Source: Saccoglossus kowalevskii
Taxonomy: Eukaryota; Hemichordata; Enteropneusta; Harrimaniidae
Length of the DNA stretch: 28,007 bases
Direction: 5' to 3'
Assembly: GCF_000003605.2 (NCBI RefSeq)
Contig: NW_003129869.1
Span: forward strand, 189,051 to 217,057
Made by a program: the position numbers and the translations under genes. This document shows positions 9,741 to 19,041 of this stretch, piece by piece. The notes below the pieces were generated by a model. It did not search any database. It was given only the letters and a program-made list of their open reading frames with translations, and was not told the origin of the DNA. Position 1 is the first letter of the stretch, and each line of letters begins with the position of its first letter.

Positions 9741-10460
9741 TGTTTTTAGTTAATTGCTATCACAAAGACCAAACGGTCAATAATGGGGTTTGGTGGAGAA
9801 GTCCAGTATTGATATATCAGCAACTCGGTGTGCGTATACTGACCAAAACACAACTATCAATCGGTTTAATCGCCTACAAAGGGGGCCAGCACTAGTGTAT
9901 CTATTTCGGATCTACAAATACAATGTACCAATCACAAGCATGGAAGAATAAACGGAAAAAGCTTAATCCACCCATGAATGAAAAATTCGTTTTGGAAACC
10001 GTAGCTGTGAGAGGGGAATTCGAAACTAAACAAATTTAAGCCCAAAATAGGTGGCCATGTGGGAAGAGAAAACCTGAAGTTAGCTAGTATATATTGAGAA
10101 GTAATTTCAGTTAGGTTCTATCGTCATGGCGATTCATTGATTTCCAAAGCTCTTATGGGTCTTCAGTGCTAAAAGCATCTGATACGAGATGCGGCAACAT
10201 CAGACCGGCATCAAACTATCCCATCAACATGCAAATTACCTCCTCACAATATTAGACACGAATCCCGACTAGTTTTATCATAGGCACAATAAGACGATCA
10301 TTCCCCAATAGCACCTTCTCCCATTCTACGGAAAGCAGTTTAGAAATTGATTTTATAGTTTCAAATTTTTTTTTTTGCATGCCTGACTATCTGTTGCATT
10401 TCGCTTTTTATAAAAAAAAATTTGAAAATTACTTTAGTGGGAGACAAATTTACACATGAT
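9741..10460. promoter_or_regulatory. GC-richer leader or promoter-like region
   Basis: The stretch 9770-10330 is less AT-rich than either side. It lies immediately 5' of the minus-strand start exon at 9740, where a promoter and leader would be expected. Short frames are open on both strands at 10120-10330, but none has splice support. The regulatory role is inferred from position and composition only. Confidence 0.25.
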
Positions 10461-11088
10461 GAGTAAAATTGTGGAATTTTGTAGCAGAGAACATTTTACT
10501 GTGGTGGGGTTGTAAAATTGTGGAATTTTGAAAATGAGTAAAATTGTGGAATTTTGAAGCAGAGAACATTTTACTGTGGTGGGGTTGTAAAATTGTGGAA
10601 TTTTGAAAATGAGTAAAATTGTGGAATTTTGAAGCAGATAACATTTTACTGTGGTGGGGTTGTAAAATTGTGGAATTTTGAAAATGAGTAAAATTGTGGA
10701 ATTTTGAAGTAGAGAACATTTTACTGTGGTGGGGTTGTAAAATTGTGGAATTTTGAAAATGAGTAAAATTGTGGAATTTTGAAAATGAGTAAAATTGTGG
10801 AATTTTGAAGCAGAGAACATTTTACTGTGGTGGGGTTGTAAAATTGTGGAATTTTGAAAATGAGTGAAATTGTGGAATTTGAAGCAGAGATCATTTTACT
10901 GTGGTGGGGTTGTAAAATTGTGGAATTTTGAAAATGAGTAAAATTGTGGAATTTTGAAAATGAGTAAAATTGTGGAATTTTGAAGCAGAGATCATTTTAC
11001 TGTGGTGGGGTTGTAAAATTGTGGAATTTTGAAAATGAGTAAAATTGTGGAATTTTGAAGCAGTGAACATTTTACTTGGGTGGAGGTT
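10461..11088 (+). repeat. 75-bp minisatellite, about 8 copies, with slipped 26-bp sub-units
   Basis: Units start at 10461, 10536, 10611, 10686, 10787, 10862, 10962 and 11037 (last partial). Each carries GTAAAATTGTGGAATTTTGA twice, separated by a segment with ACATTTTACTGTGGTGGGG. At 10761-10786 and 10936-10961 an extra 26-bp copy of the first sub-unit is inserted, a typical slippage or unequal-exchange product. One unit has a 1-bp deletion. The unit length is divisible by three, so minus-strand frames stay open (up to 128 codons, HNFTHFQNSTILQPHHSK-type repeats). These are consequences of the repeat, not evidence of a protein. Confidence 0.95.
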
Positions 11089-11145
11089 GTTAAGACACAG
11101 GGGATACAGTGATTTTTGCAGAAATTTCTCACCATGAATACCCGG

Positions 11146-11344
11146 TACTGTAAAATGACTAATTTTCACTGGGTTTAAATTTCACTGATTTACCATTTCA
11201 GGCATATTCAGTGGGTTTTAAATTCACGGTTTCGTCATTTAGATAATGTGTTCTATGCTAAATTTTACATATTCACTGGGTTTTAATTTAGCGCATTTTC
11301 CAGTCAGCGAAAAAACCTAGTGAATAATTACCCCCTTTACAGTA
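11146..11344 (+). mobile_element. CTGTAAA-ended MITE-like element, copy 1
   Basis: It starts TA|CTGTAAAATGAC and ends CCCTTTACAG|TA, giving short terminal inverted repeats (CTGTAAA) and a probable TA target duplication. Internally it repeats the motif TTCACTGGGTTT in both orientations. The reverse complement of 16903-17112 aligns along its whole length, so both ends are defined by comparison. It has no coding capacity. From memory, similar ACTGTAAA... elements with internal 'TTTTCGTGGGTTT'-type motifs are common in marine invertebrates. A Tc1/mariner-type origin is suggested only by the TA duplication. Confidence 0.8.
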
Positions 11345-12061
11345 TTATCACAACAATTTCACAGCTTAATGTTGTACTGCAAAAAATGTGATTATCTGCT
11401 TACAAGCACAACTATCCAAACATACAGGGTGCATACATGTACGGAGTCTAAAATAATAAAACACCCAAATTTTGGTTTAAATTACGAGCAAAAATGTTAT
11501 TACACTACAGTTAGTATTCTTTGTGCAACTGCTTTTTGACTGTTTATTTTTGGAGGGAAATCCCCCCCCCCCTTCCCAAAACAATAGGCAACTGAGAGAA
11601 AAACAAGTAAAGACAACAAACATAAATAAGTTACAATGCATTGACAAAACAAATCGTCTTTACAGTTTTGTGGGTAAATAATGACATAAAGGCTGGAACA
11701 AAATGGCCACCGTGGGAATCTGAGAACATTGTGTCTATGTAACGCTAGACACTGGAAATGAGACGTTGATGACATATTTGGAATCAATCAAATGAAATTA
11801 CAATTTTGAAACAAAACTCTTGAAAGAAGAAAGAGTTTTTGATGAAGAAATAATAGCTATCATTAATTTGACTATAGCTTAAAAATAAACTGCCCACGGT
11901 CATTTCATCTTAAAATACACTGGAGCATGCAGAAAATGTACCATTTCGCTTCAGTTTTAATTTGTAATAACTCGAGAAACATTTCAACAAGGGCTACAAA
12001 CTTTTGCAATTAACTGTACATGCACGAACAGTTGTTGAAAGAGGCTATAACGAGAACTCAC
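11345..12061. other. AT-rich non-coding stretch with a C10 tract
   Basis: A C-homopolymer lies at about 11563-11572. A 95-codon minus frame (11787-11500) runs through it, which argues against a real exon. Nothing else is supported. Confidence 0.5.
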
Positions 12062-12103
12062 CGTAGAAACAAACTTCCCAGATGTCAATTTCAGATCACC
12101 TGA
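12062..12103 (-). CDS. Micro-exon candidate, 14 codons, phase 0
   Basis: On the minus strand the acceptor TTATTCTGTCTTTAG precedes 12103 and the donor GTGAGTTC follows 12062. The 42 bp between are open in one frame as SGDLKLTSGKFVST. Upstream, a GT-AG intron of 117 nt (12220-12104) starts with a perfect donor GTAAGTATG after CAGG. The run of good splice sites supports a spliced minus-strand transcript. The preceding exon (about 12600-12221) shows no long open frame, so it would be leader or non-coding. The product is unknown. Confidence 0.22.
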
Positions 12104-12220
12104 CTAAAGACAGAATAATTCCCTTATAAAATTAGTCTCAAGACGTTACAAAATATTTTGGCAGTCAAAGAGACAACTACAATATTGCAGGAACTAGAAA
12201 TCACAAACAAACATACTTAC
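12104..12220 (-). other. Putative 117-nt intron
   Basis: On the minus strand it opens with GTAAGTATG and closes with a pyrimidine-rich TTCTGTCTTTAG. Both ends match the metazoan splice consensus well. It joins an upstream exon ending CAGG at 12221 to the micro-exon at 12103. Confidence 0.25.
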
Positions 12221-12720
12221 CCTGTATAGTTTCACATCAAATAATTTCAAAAGAGTTCTTAAAAAAAATTACTTTCCACATTCTTGAAAAACGGAATATT
12301 TTCCCTTAATAGATTTCCAACACACTGCATGTTCACCGTGTATTGTTTTCCCCGTTACACCGAAGTGCACATAGCTGGTGTAGCAGGAAGGCAGACTAGC
12401 GTCAACCGATTATACATTCAACCGTACCGGCCATTACATGCTTAAACAACTGGTTTAGCGTACACTAATGTGTACCTCACAGCCAACTCTAACATAATAC
12501 AGTATAAAGAACGCTCTACACGACTACATACAAGACATTCAATACCAGTCGGGCAACAACAGACTCAAACACAGCCACCCGATAGGGGTTGGAACTCAGA
12601 AATTAGTCAATATCATGTCAAGAAACAGCCATGTTGATCATTCCGCCCCAATGAGAAATGTTGTCACGCAGTTGTAATTGAAGACCACAAGGCAGATACA
12701 ATAACCAATCATTGTACTAT
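12221..12720 (-). promoter_or_regulatory. Promoter-like patch and possible leader exon
   Basis: 12330-12670 is less AT-rich than its surroundings. On the minus strand the combined motif ATTGGGGCGG (12643-12652) joins a CCAAT box to a GC box. A second CCAAT motif is at 12705-12709 (plus orientation), and TTTATACTG lies near 12503. The segment from about 12600 to 12221 ends at a perfect donor, so it could be a 5' leader exon. No transcription start can be fixed from sequence. Confidence 0.25.
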
Positions 12721-13020
12721 AAAACATAAATTTCATTAATGATTTTTTTATTTAGAAAGCACATAGTCTTATTTGTTGTTGATAATATTTACACGCATAT
12801 TGCAAAATTTAGTGGGTTAATTAAAATTACAGTACATCGTTCTTTCGGGTATTCAGAAAAAAACACTTTATATAGGAGTCTATGAGACATAAGTCAACTT
12901 GATTGTAGTGTGTTTTTGTAATGCCTTGACAGAAATACAATAATCTAAATTTTAGAACATTCGTTTTCTTACAAATGTCATTACAATAATAAAAAATATT
13001 TATAAAATTTAATTTGTTTT
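12721..13020. other. AT-rich non-coding stretch
   Basis: No gene or repeat is visible before the truncated retrotransposon copy that follows. Confidence 0.5.
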
Positions 13021-13551
13021 AATTGTCTTGAGAGACAAGTTGATATTATATTTTCCTTATTTGTCATTATTACAAAGTACAAGGAATGCATTTAACCATT
13101 TCCCCAACAATAAGTTACACATTGAGACCAGTAGATATTATGGAACTCCAGTGGAAAATAGAACCTGCCAAATATGTACAGATGTTGTTGAAGATGACTC
13201 ATTTTCTGGTAGTTTGTCCAGCATATAACCATATTCGAAAACCACTTTTTGATCAAATTAACCGCATTGAACCACAATTCGAGTTCCTTTCGCCTATCAG
13301 TAAACTTACATATATTTGTTCTCAGGTTAACCATGAAATCATCCAAATTCTTGCAAGATTTGTACACACAGCTTTTCAGATTAGATATAATTTGTTAGTG
13401 TGAGTTCCACAATAGATGAGTTATATTATTTTATTTTATTGAGGCGATTGAAGTCACTCTTGTAATTTTCTTTTTTATATGCATTGTAACCTGTTTTCCC
13501 CAGGTTAGTGGAGTATATTTCTTTAGAGAAATGGAAATAAAATAATAATAT
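13021..13551 (+). mobile_element. 5'-truncated non-LTR retrotransposon tail with frameshift
   Basis: The C-terminus of a LINE reverse-transcriptase ORF. The first frame (about 13028-13195) has a CQIC pair at 13166-13177. The second frame (to a TGA at 13401-13403) continues with HFLVVCPAYNHIRKPLFD, beginning at 13200. Together these make the CxxC...HxxxxC knuckle typical of the region after the RT domain in several LINE clades. A one-base-type frameshift lies between about 13190 and 13200, and the RT and endonuclease domains are missing, so this is a dead fragment. The 3' part has a small hairpin (AACCTG 13488-13493 with CAGGTT 13501-13506) and ends in a TAATAAT-type tail near 13551. The clade is not determined. 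Confidence 0.75.
13028..13403 (+). pseudogene. Reverse-transcriptase C-terminal pseudogene (two frames)
   Basis: This is the coding remnant of the element above. Residues before the CQIC pair (TRNAFNHFPNNKLHIETSRY) fit the usual basic, His-rich approach to the knuckle in LINE ORF2 proteins. The reading switches by one register close to 13195. The remaining about 65 residues, ending ARFVHTAFQIRYNLLV, are the amphipathic C-terminal tail seen after this knuckle. It is not functional as it stands. Confidence 0.7.
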
Positions 13552-14237
13552 TTTGTTTTCTATTAGGTTTATATATTAAAAAGATATGTGAGGTTTATAC
13601 ATTTCACAACAATGTATTTTGGGACACTCATTGTAAAAATAAAATTTTCCATGAGAACAACCAATGACCAATCATCGTTTCACTAATTTTCTATTGATGC
13701 AAAGAATAAGTGACACAATTATAATAGTGTCATTTACACTAAGCAAATTGGTGTGGTACCCCAGCCCGACCAATATATACACCATGAAAGATTAAAGACA
13801 GTAAATGGGTTATGAGAAATGAACTGCAGAATATTTATTTATTTATTTATTTATTTATTTATTATTAATATCAATTTTAGCAGGATTCTTATGCAGATAA
13901 GTCTGTCTGTCTGGTCTGTCTGTCTGTCTGTCTGATAAAAACCTCCAAACAATTTTGATTTAGCACTTTTAATCCATGGATTTCATTGTCGTTGCACTTT
14001 TAATCCATGTCTAATAATGAGACAAGAAAAATGGGCTTGCGGCAAACGACTCTGCTGCTACGGTACACGATGCGTTTGTTTACAGTCTGTCAACATCTTT
14101 GACCTTTAAGCATCTGCTTCTGATTGGCTAAGAATGACATTACTAGTGTTTCATCATAGAGGTCAAGTAAACATTGCTTTCTTATCAGACTGTACGGTCA
14201 TTAATCGTGGTAAAAGTTATCATTCAGCAATTTCTGG
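13552..14237. repeat. Simple-repeat-rich stretch: (TTTA)n, (GTCT)n and a 31-bp duplication
   Basis: A (TTTA)n tract lies at about 13831-13862 and a (GTCT)n tract at about 13899-13933. GCACTTTTAATCCATG occurs twice, about 31 bp apart, near 13963 and 13994. A CTGATTGGCT (CCAAT, minus) motif lies at about 14121. No gene is visible. Confidence 0.7.
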
Positions 14238-14464
14238 CTATTGGAATGTCTCGCTATATGGATATTGCGATGGGCTTGAAATAGGATTTTTTTTTTCTCC
14301 AACAACATAAGAATAATTTTCATGACAGAAATGCAATAACTCTCCCAGGTACGGGTTGCTACAATATTTCAACATTGGTTTCATTGTTGACGACGTTAAA
14401 ACCGAACAAGTGCGACACTTGCCTCGCGGCTCTCCATATACTGTAAAATTTACTTGAATCGTTT
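14238..14464 (-). CDS. Candidate terminal exon, about 75 codons, unknown product
   Basis: On the minus strand a strong acceptor (GTGTTTCCTTATAG) precedes 14464. Two bases complete a codon, then the frame is open to a TAG at 14240-14238. Composition is well mixed, with no AT-driven bias: it includes VYGEPRGKCRTCSVLTSSTM and later YLGELLHFCHENYSYVV, with several Cys and His. It looks more like real protein than most frames here. It could be the last coding exon of a minus-strand gene whose other exons lie at higher coordinates. No family is recognised. Confidence 0.3.
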
Positions 14465-15149
14465 CTATAAGGAAACACAAACCAAACAGCCTTTTTCAGG
14501 GCCACGACATATTTTAAAAAGAGAACTATCGTTTCTCCTTAATATACATTATTTGTTGACTCGCTGGCTGTTATGTTTCTGATAAAAAAAATTTGAAAAA
14601 ATAAATGTAAACTGCATAAGCAGTGGTGAACGCGCTGCTATATTTATGTCACAGCTATTTCATGTTTACTCCTCGTTTTACGCAATTGAAATTTATTTTT
14701 CAAAACTTTTTATCATAATCACAACAGACTGCAAGGAAGTCAACTTTTAATACAACAAACAAAAACAGGTTTTTGTTATTTTATTTTATTACAGGTGTAG
14801 AAAAAAAAAACTTGGGCAAATGCTAGGATATCAATTCCTTTAATTTATCAAAAGTGGGAAGTGGGCGTTTGGTTGGGCATGGGCTCTTAGCCGGATAAAT
14901 ACGGTAAATAAATCTACAGAAGTGTTTACAAGAATCAATCAAAAGTTAATGATCATGTCTAATTTGCAAAATGGCAAACGTATACAATGGCTAAAAAAGG
15001 GTTACAAGAATGTAGATATATATACAAATGTTAATTTGCAAAAAACCAAACAAGCAATCTTATCATGCATGGCATGTGAAAAATACCAATTTTTGAGGTG
15101 CACAGTTTCATGGCATAAACCAATACTCAAAAAATAATGAAAGCTGCTG
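14465..15149. other. AT-rich non-coding stretch
   Basis: A 71-codon plus frame at 14922-15137 (Lys/Asn/Gln-rich) begins at a GTG, lacks splice or promoter support and ends next to the minisatellite. I treat it as chance. Nothing else is visible. Confidence 0.5.
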
Positions 15150-15875
15150 TCTCATTACCTATGCAAATAAAATAATCACATATGTAAATGAAAATCATTA
15201 CATATGCAAATGAAATCATAACATGAAAATGAAAACATTATTATGCAAATGAAATCATTACCTATGCAACTGAAATCATTACTTATGCAAATGAAATCAT
15301 ATATGCAACTGAAATCATAACACGAAAATGAAAACATTCTGCAACTGAAATCATTACCTATGCCAATGAAATCTTCACATATGAAAATGAAATCATAACA
15401 TGAAAATGAAAACATTATTCTGCAATTGAAATCATTACCTATGCAAATAAAATCTTCACATATGAAAATGAAATCATAACATGAAAATGAAAACATTATT
15501 CTGCAATTGAAATCATTACCTATGCAAATAAAATCTTCACATATGAAAATGAAATCATAACATGAAAATGAAAACATTATTCTGCAATTGAAATCATTAC
15601 CTATGCAAATGAAATTTTCGCATATGAAAATGAAATCATAAAATGAAATTGAAAACATTCTGCAACTGAAATTATTACCTATGCAAATGAATAATTACCT
15701 ATGCAAATGAAATTTTCGCATATGAAAATGAAATCATAAAATGAAAATGAAAACATTCTGCAACTGAAATTATTACATATGCAAATGAATAATTACATAT
15801 GCAAATGAAATCTTCACATATGAAAATGAAATTGTCACATATGTAGCTGAAATCATTACCTATGAAAATGAATAT
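15150..15875 (+). repeat. Minisatellite with 81-bp higher-order unit, ATGCAAAT-rich
   Basis: Short sub-units of the type ATGAAAATGAAATCATAAC, TATGCAAATGAAATC and CTGCAATTGAAATCATTACC are arrayed into an 81-bp unit, clearest at 15339-15660 (CTGCAA(T/C)TGAA at 15339, 15420, 15501, 15582, 15660). The flanks are more degenerate. About eleven exact ATGCAAAT octamers occur. Because 81 is divisible by three, the minus strand reads as a 160-codon frame of 27-residue Phe/Ile/Cys/Asp-rich repeats. This is a by-product of the repeat. Confidence 0.93.
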
Positions 15876-16902
15876 TACTATCTTATCTACCAATTGCCTC
15901 AGCAAATCAGACATTTATGCTCATGACCAATCAGAAAGCTACTATAAGCTGAAAAATATAAATGAAATGTTGGAAGCTACTGACAACTTGGCAGGAAAAC
16001 TTTACAACTGTCAAAAGTTTAATATTTTAAACTTTTCCTGAAAACTTTCGTTTAAAAAAACATTATGGCCATTTACTAGCTCCCAGAAGTGTTAGTAGAG
16101 CAGAAATGAGTTGCTATTAAAACAGCATTTTTCCTACTCTAGAATGAATGGATCATCTTGCTATACACATTAACATACTGTTTTAACATATTTTATGCAT
16201 ATCATTAAAATGAAATTCATTACCCATGAAATAAACATGTGGATCACCAGTCAATATTATTTCCCCACTTCTCGTTTTTGTTTCAAGAATTGTTTCAACT
16301 ATTAATAACTACTTTTAGCGCTTACTATTTTGAACCAGCAGGGGTGGAGCTCATTCACCAGTCGGAGAAATAAAAGTGTCGGCATGTTTGAAACAGTGTC
16401 GGAGAAAAAAGAACAGTATCGTTGCCGTTATATCGCCTTGGGAGAACATCATGGTTTTTTTTTTCTATCTGTTCTACTATATGTCCTTGAAATTTTTTTG
16501 TTTGTTTTGAATAATTTGCATTTTCTGATGCCTTGTACGGACATTATCACTGTCTTGAAGCTATCTTTTGTTATGTATGTTTGTTATTTACGCTTATAAA
16601 GATGCCCCTGTTCCTCACGTTAATATTTAAAATACATTAAATAATTAAAATAGTAATTAAATAATAATAGTATTTACTGAATAACATTTTCTTGGAAATA
16701 ATACAGTATTTATGAAATTTGAACTGCTATTATTACTGCCAAAATGTGGATGTATTTGTATCGTTGGTAAAATAAACAAATAATTACATAAGTGCAGCAC
16801 ATTTTGAGTTAATCCAATGGACTTTATTAAGCAACTAGATTTGGATGTAGGATTTCTATTTTAAGTATTGTATGTACTGTGTTACATTTACAGCTTTCAA
16901 AC
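15876..16902. other. AT-rich stretch with one weak frame
   Basis: An 89-codon plus frame at 16330-16599 starts at TTG. Its first third is polar (from an internal ATG: MFETVSEKKEQYRCRYIAL) and the rest is Phe/Leu-rich and AT-driven. No donor follows the polar part convincingly. Otherwise no repeat or gene is visible. Confidence 0.45.
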
Positions 16903-17112
16903 TACTGTAAAAGGATTAAATATTCACTGAGTTTTAAATTTGCTTATTTCGCTGACTGGAAAATGTGCTTAATTATAACCCAGTGAATATGTAAAATTGA
17001 GCATAGAACACATTATCTAAATGATAAAACCATGAATCTAAACCCATTGAATATGCCTGAAATGGTAAATCAAGAAAATTTAAACCCAGTGAAAATTAGT
17101 CATTTTACAGTA
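16903..17112 (-). mobile_element. CTGTAAA-ended MITE-like element, copy 2 (inverted)
   Basis: It begins TA|CTGTAAAAGG and ends ATTTTACAG|TA. Its reverse complement aligns along its length with 11146-11344, including ACTAATTTTCACTGGGTTTA, TAGATAATGTGTTCTATGCT and CATTTTCCAGTCAGCGAAA. The TA at each end is consistent with a TA target duplication. It is slightly longer than copy 1. It is non-coding. Confidence 0.8.
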
Positions 17113-18138
17113 AACTATGAGAAAATGGGGAACAAGAAACTGCACCACAACAAATGCCACAACTAAACTTAATGATAACAATGATTTTAACAGTCTGTTT
17201 TAATAAATATCAAAATGCTGATGATGTCAAATATAGCATGACCAAAAAAAATATGTTTGGTGATTTCAAATGCAACTCCCACATTTTCAAATGAGAAGTC
17301 TGTACCATCATTTATGAAATACTTCACACACAGCCATCCTCATTGTCATCAATCTTTCTCCAATAAATCAAACTGCAATGTGTTGAACCCAAAAGTAATT
17401 TGAAAAGGGGAGGGGGGCAAGTGAATTACAATTGTTCATGAAGAAACAATTAACCCTTTCAAGGTCATACATATTCCCACAATAAATTTTAGTGATACAT
17501 TTTAAATATTTCCATGTATTTTTCTATTTTAATTTTGAACTAAATGAAAATAATTTTCCATTGGCTAAAGATGTTGATCAAATTCTTTTTAAAAATACAT
17601 ATAGACCAACTTTTGTCTAAAGTGACAAAAGTTGACTTTAAAAGAGTTAAGACTAAGATTTTAAGCTTGATATTAAAGTCAAACCACACTTTGAAAAATT
17701 TTCTTTTATTATTATTGTAAATAATATAAAATAAATGATACCTTTTGAACACTACAATGATTTTCACATTAATGACAAATACAAATTCTACTTAATTGGT
17801 ATTATTGGTATTATAAGGTATTTTAATAAGTTATATGTTCACACAGTCTCTCATGTTATTTCAAAATAATTTGAGTTGTCAATCATTACAGCCATTACTT
17901 GTGTTTTGGTACAACGTAACAACAAGTGCTATAAAAAGAACAGCAGAGTCACATGTAAATGATATAATTTTTTATTTTTACATAACATTTCCTTTCCAAA
18001 CCCAGATGAATTACATTTTTAAATGCTGTCCCCAACAATGCCAAGCTTTGCTATGTGTATTTAATTTCTGGCAATTGTTTATTTGACTACTCTGTGTCAT
18101 ATCACAATTTACCTAAAACCATGACTTCAAAAACTCAC
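17113..18138. other. AT-rich non-coding stretch
   Basis: A perfect TCAAGGTCA monomeric nuclear-receptor motif lies at 17459-17467, in isolation. Frames here (17767-17540 minus, 17835-18086 plus) are AT-driven and lack splice support. Confidence 0.5.
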
Positions 18139-18280
18139 ACATTCCGATACTTTTTGGGAGTACAAATTCACTATTAATGAACATTTCTCAATTACCACCC
18201 TCTTCCACTCCCAATGTATGCTGCTGTCGTCAAAGTTCAAAAGAAGTTGAACGTAATGTACAACGTTGAAAATTACTGCT
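18139..18280 (-). CDS. Candidate internal exon, 47 codons, unknown product
   Basis: On the minus strand the acceptor GTATTTTCCTATTAG precedes 18280 and a strong donor GTGAGT follows 18139 (GAATGT|GTGAGT). The 142 bp between start with one base completing a codon and end in phase 0. The reading is protein-like (AVIFNVVHYVQLLLNFDDSS, then SIHWEWKRVVIEKCSLIVNL), with a balance of hydrophobic and charged residues. The frame continues open upstream of the acceptor, so the 5' border is uncertain. It is not phase-compatible with a direct join to the exon ending at 20188. No family is recognised. Confidence 0.28.
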
Positions 18281-18858
18281 CTAATAGGAAAATACTGACT
18301 TTCAAGCTTTTGATGGTGTGCAATGTAAACTAAACAAGAAGAAGCCCACAAACGTTCAATTATTTAGTACCAAAGCTTCATTAATGTTTGGAATATTTTT
18401 TTTATCAACTTTGAAAACTGACATGCTTTATTACAAGAGGTATTAAATTTTCCTGTTTATCCTGCTGTGCGATTTCCAGGAAATATGAGATCTCGGGAGA
18501 TTTAGAGTGTCAAACTGTCCATAAATTTTGCAATTATTCAAAGCGGAGTTTATCAAAGTTACTTAAAAGTGAGTGATTAGCCGAGACAGATTTAATCATC
18601 ACATAGTTATTGACTTATCGGCTGTTTTAGCGATTCATACTTGACCCTCTTAGCAACAACATCCGTATCACCAAAACTCAGAGCGAATTTAACGCTTTTA
18701 CTGACAACACCCTTAAGAACTATGCCATTTTACAAGATAAACCCTGACCAGCGACTCCCACCCCACCACACCAATTGTGAGGTCACTCACGACTGATTAA
18801 AATTACTCATTCCTGGAGCTCAACCGCTCCCACAGAGCATTATTTTCATTTCTTGCCC
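18281..18858. other. Non-coding stretch with a competing plus-strand exon signal
   Basis: On the plus strand an acceptor (GATTTCCAG) before 18480 and a donor GTGAGT after 18568 bound 89 bp with one open frame (KYEISGDLECQTVHKFCNYS, then about nine more residues). It conflicts in strand with the 18280-18139 candidate, and at most one is likely real. An AGGTCA half-site is at 18780-18785. Confidence 0.3.
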
Positions 18859-19041
18859 AGGTCAAAGGTCAACAGTGACATGTTTGCAAGCTGTCAACTG
18901 AATTTTCTGATTGGCTGGCTTTTAAAAACATTCCTTTAGCAAAGTCGGTTATTTTTGAAAATGCTTTTATTCTAAATTTAACCCACTTCATCGTCTAACT
19001 TAATTTCCCCCGTAAACACTTAACAAGATGACCTTTGACCT
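18859..19041. promoter_or_regulatory. Two perfect DR1 nuclear-receptor sites flanking a CCAAT box
   Basis: AGGTCAAAGGTCA at 18859-18871 and its exact reverse complement TGACCTTTGACCT at 19029-19041 both match the DR1 consensus (two AGGTCA half-sites one base apart) without mismatch. DR1 is bound by HNF4, COUP-TF and RXR-type receptors. Between them lies CTGATTGGCTGG (about 18907-18918), a CCAAT box in minus orientation. The sequences around the two DR1 sites do not otherwise align, so they are not simply arms of one element. A regulatory role is inference. Confidence 0.45.

Noticed and set aside
10434-11169. Minus-strand frames with HNFTHFQNSTILQPHHSK-type repeats
   Set aside because: By-product of the 75-bp minisatellite.
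11500-11787. 95-codon minus-strand frame with a hydrophobic stretch
   Set aside because: It runs through a C10 homopolymer and has no splice support.
15176-15658. 160-codon minus-strand frame with 27-residue Phe/Ile/Cys/Asp repeats
   Set aside because: By-product of the 81-bp minisatellite; unit divisible by three.
2296-17567. Shared 18-mer ATAATTTTCCATTGGCTA at 2296 and 17550
   Set aside because: Flanking sequence does not align, so no repeat family can be defined from this pair.
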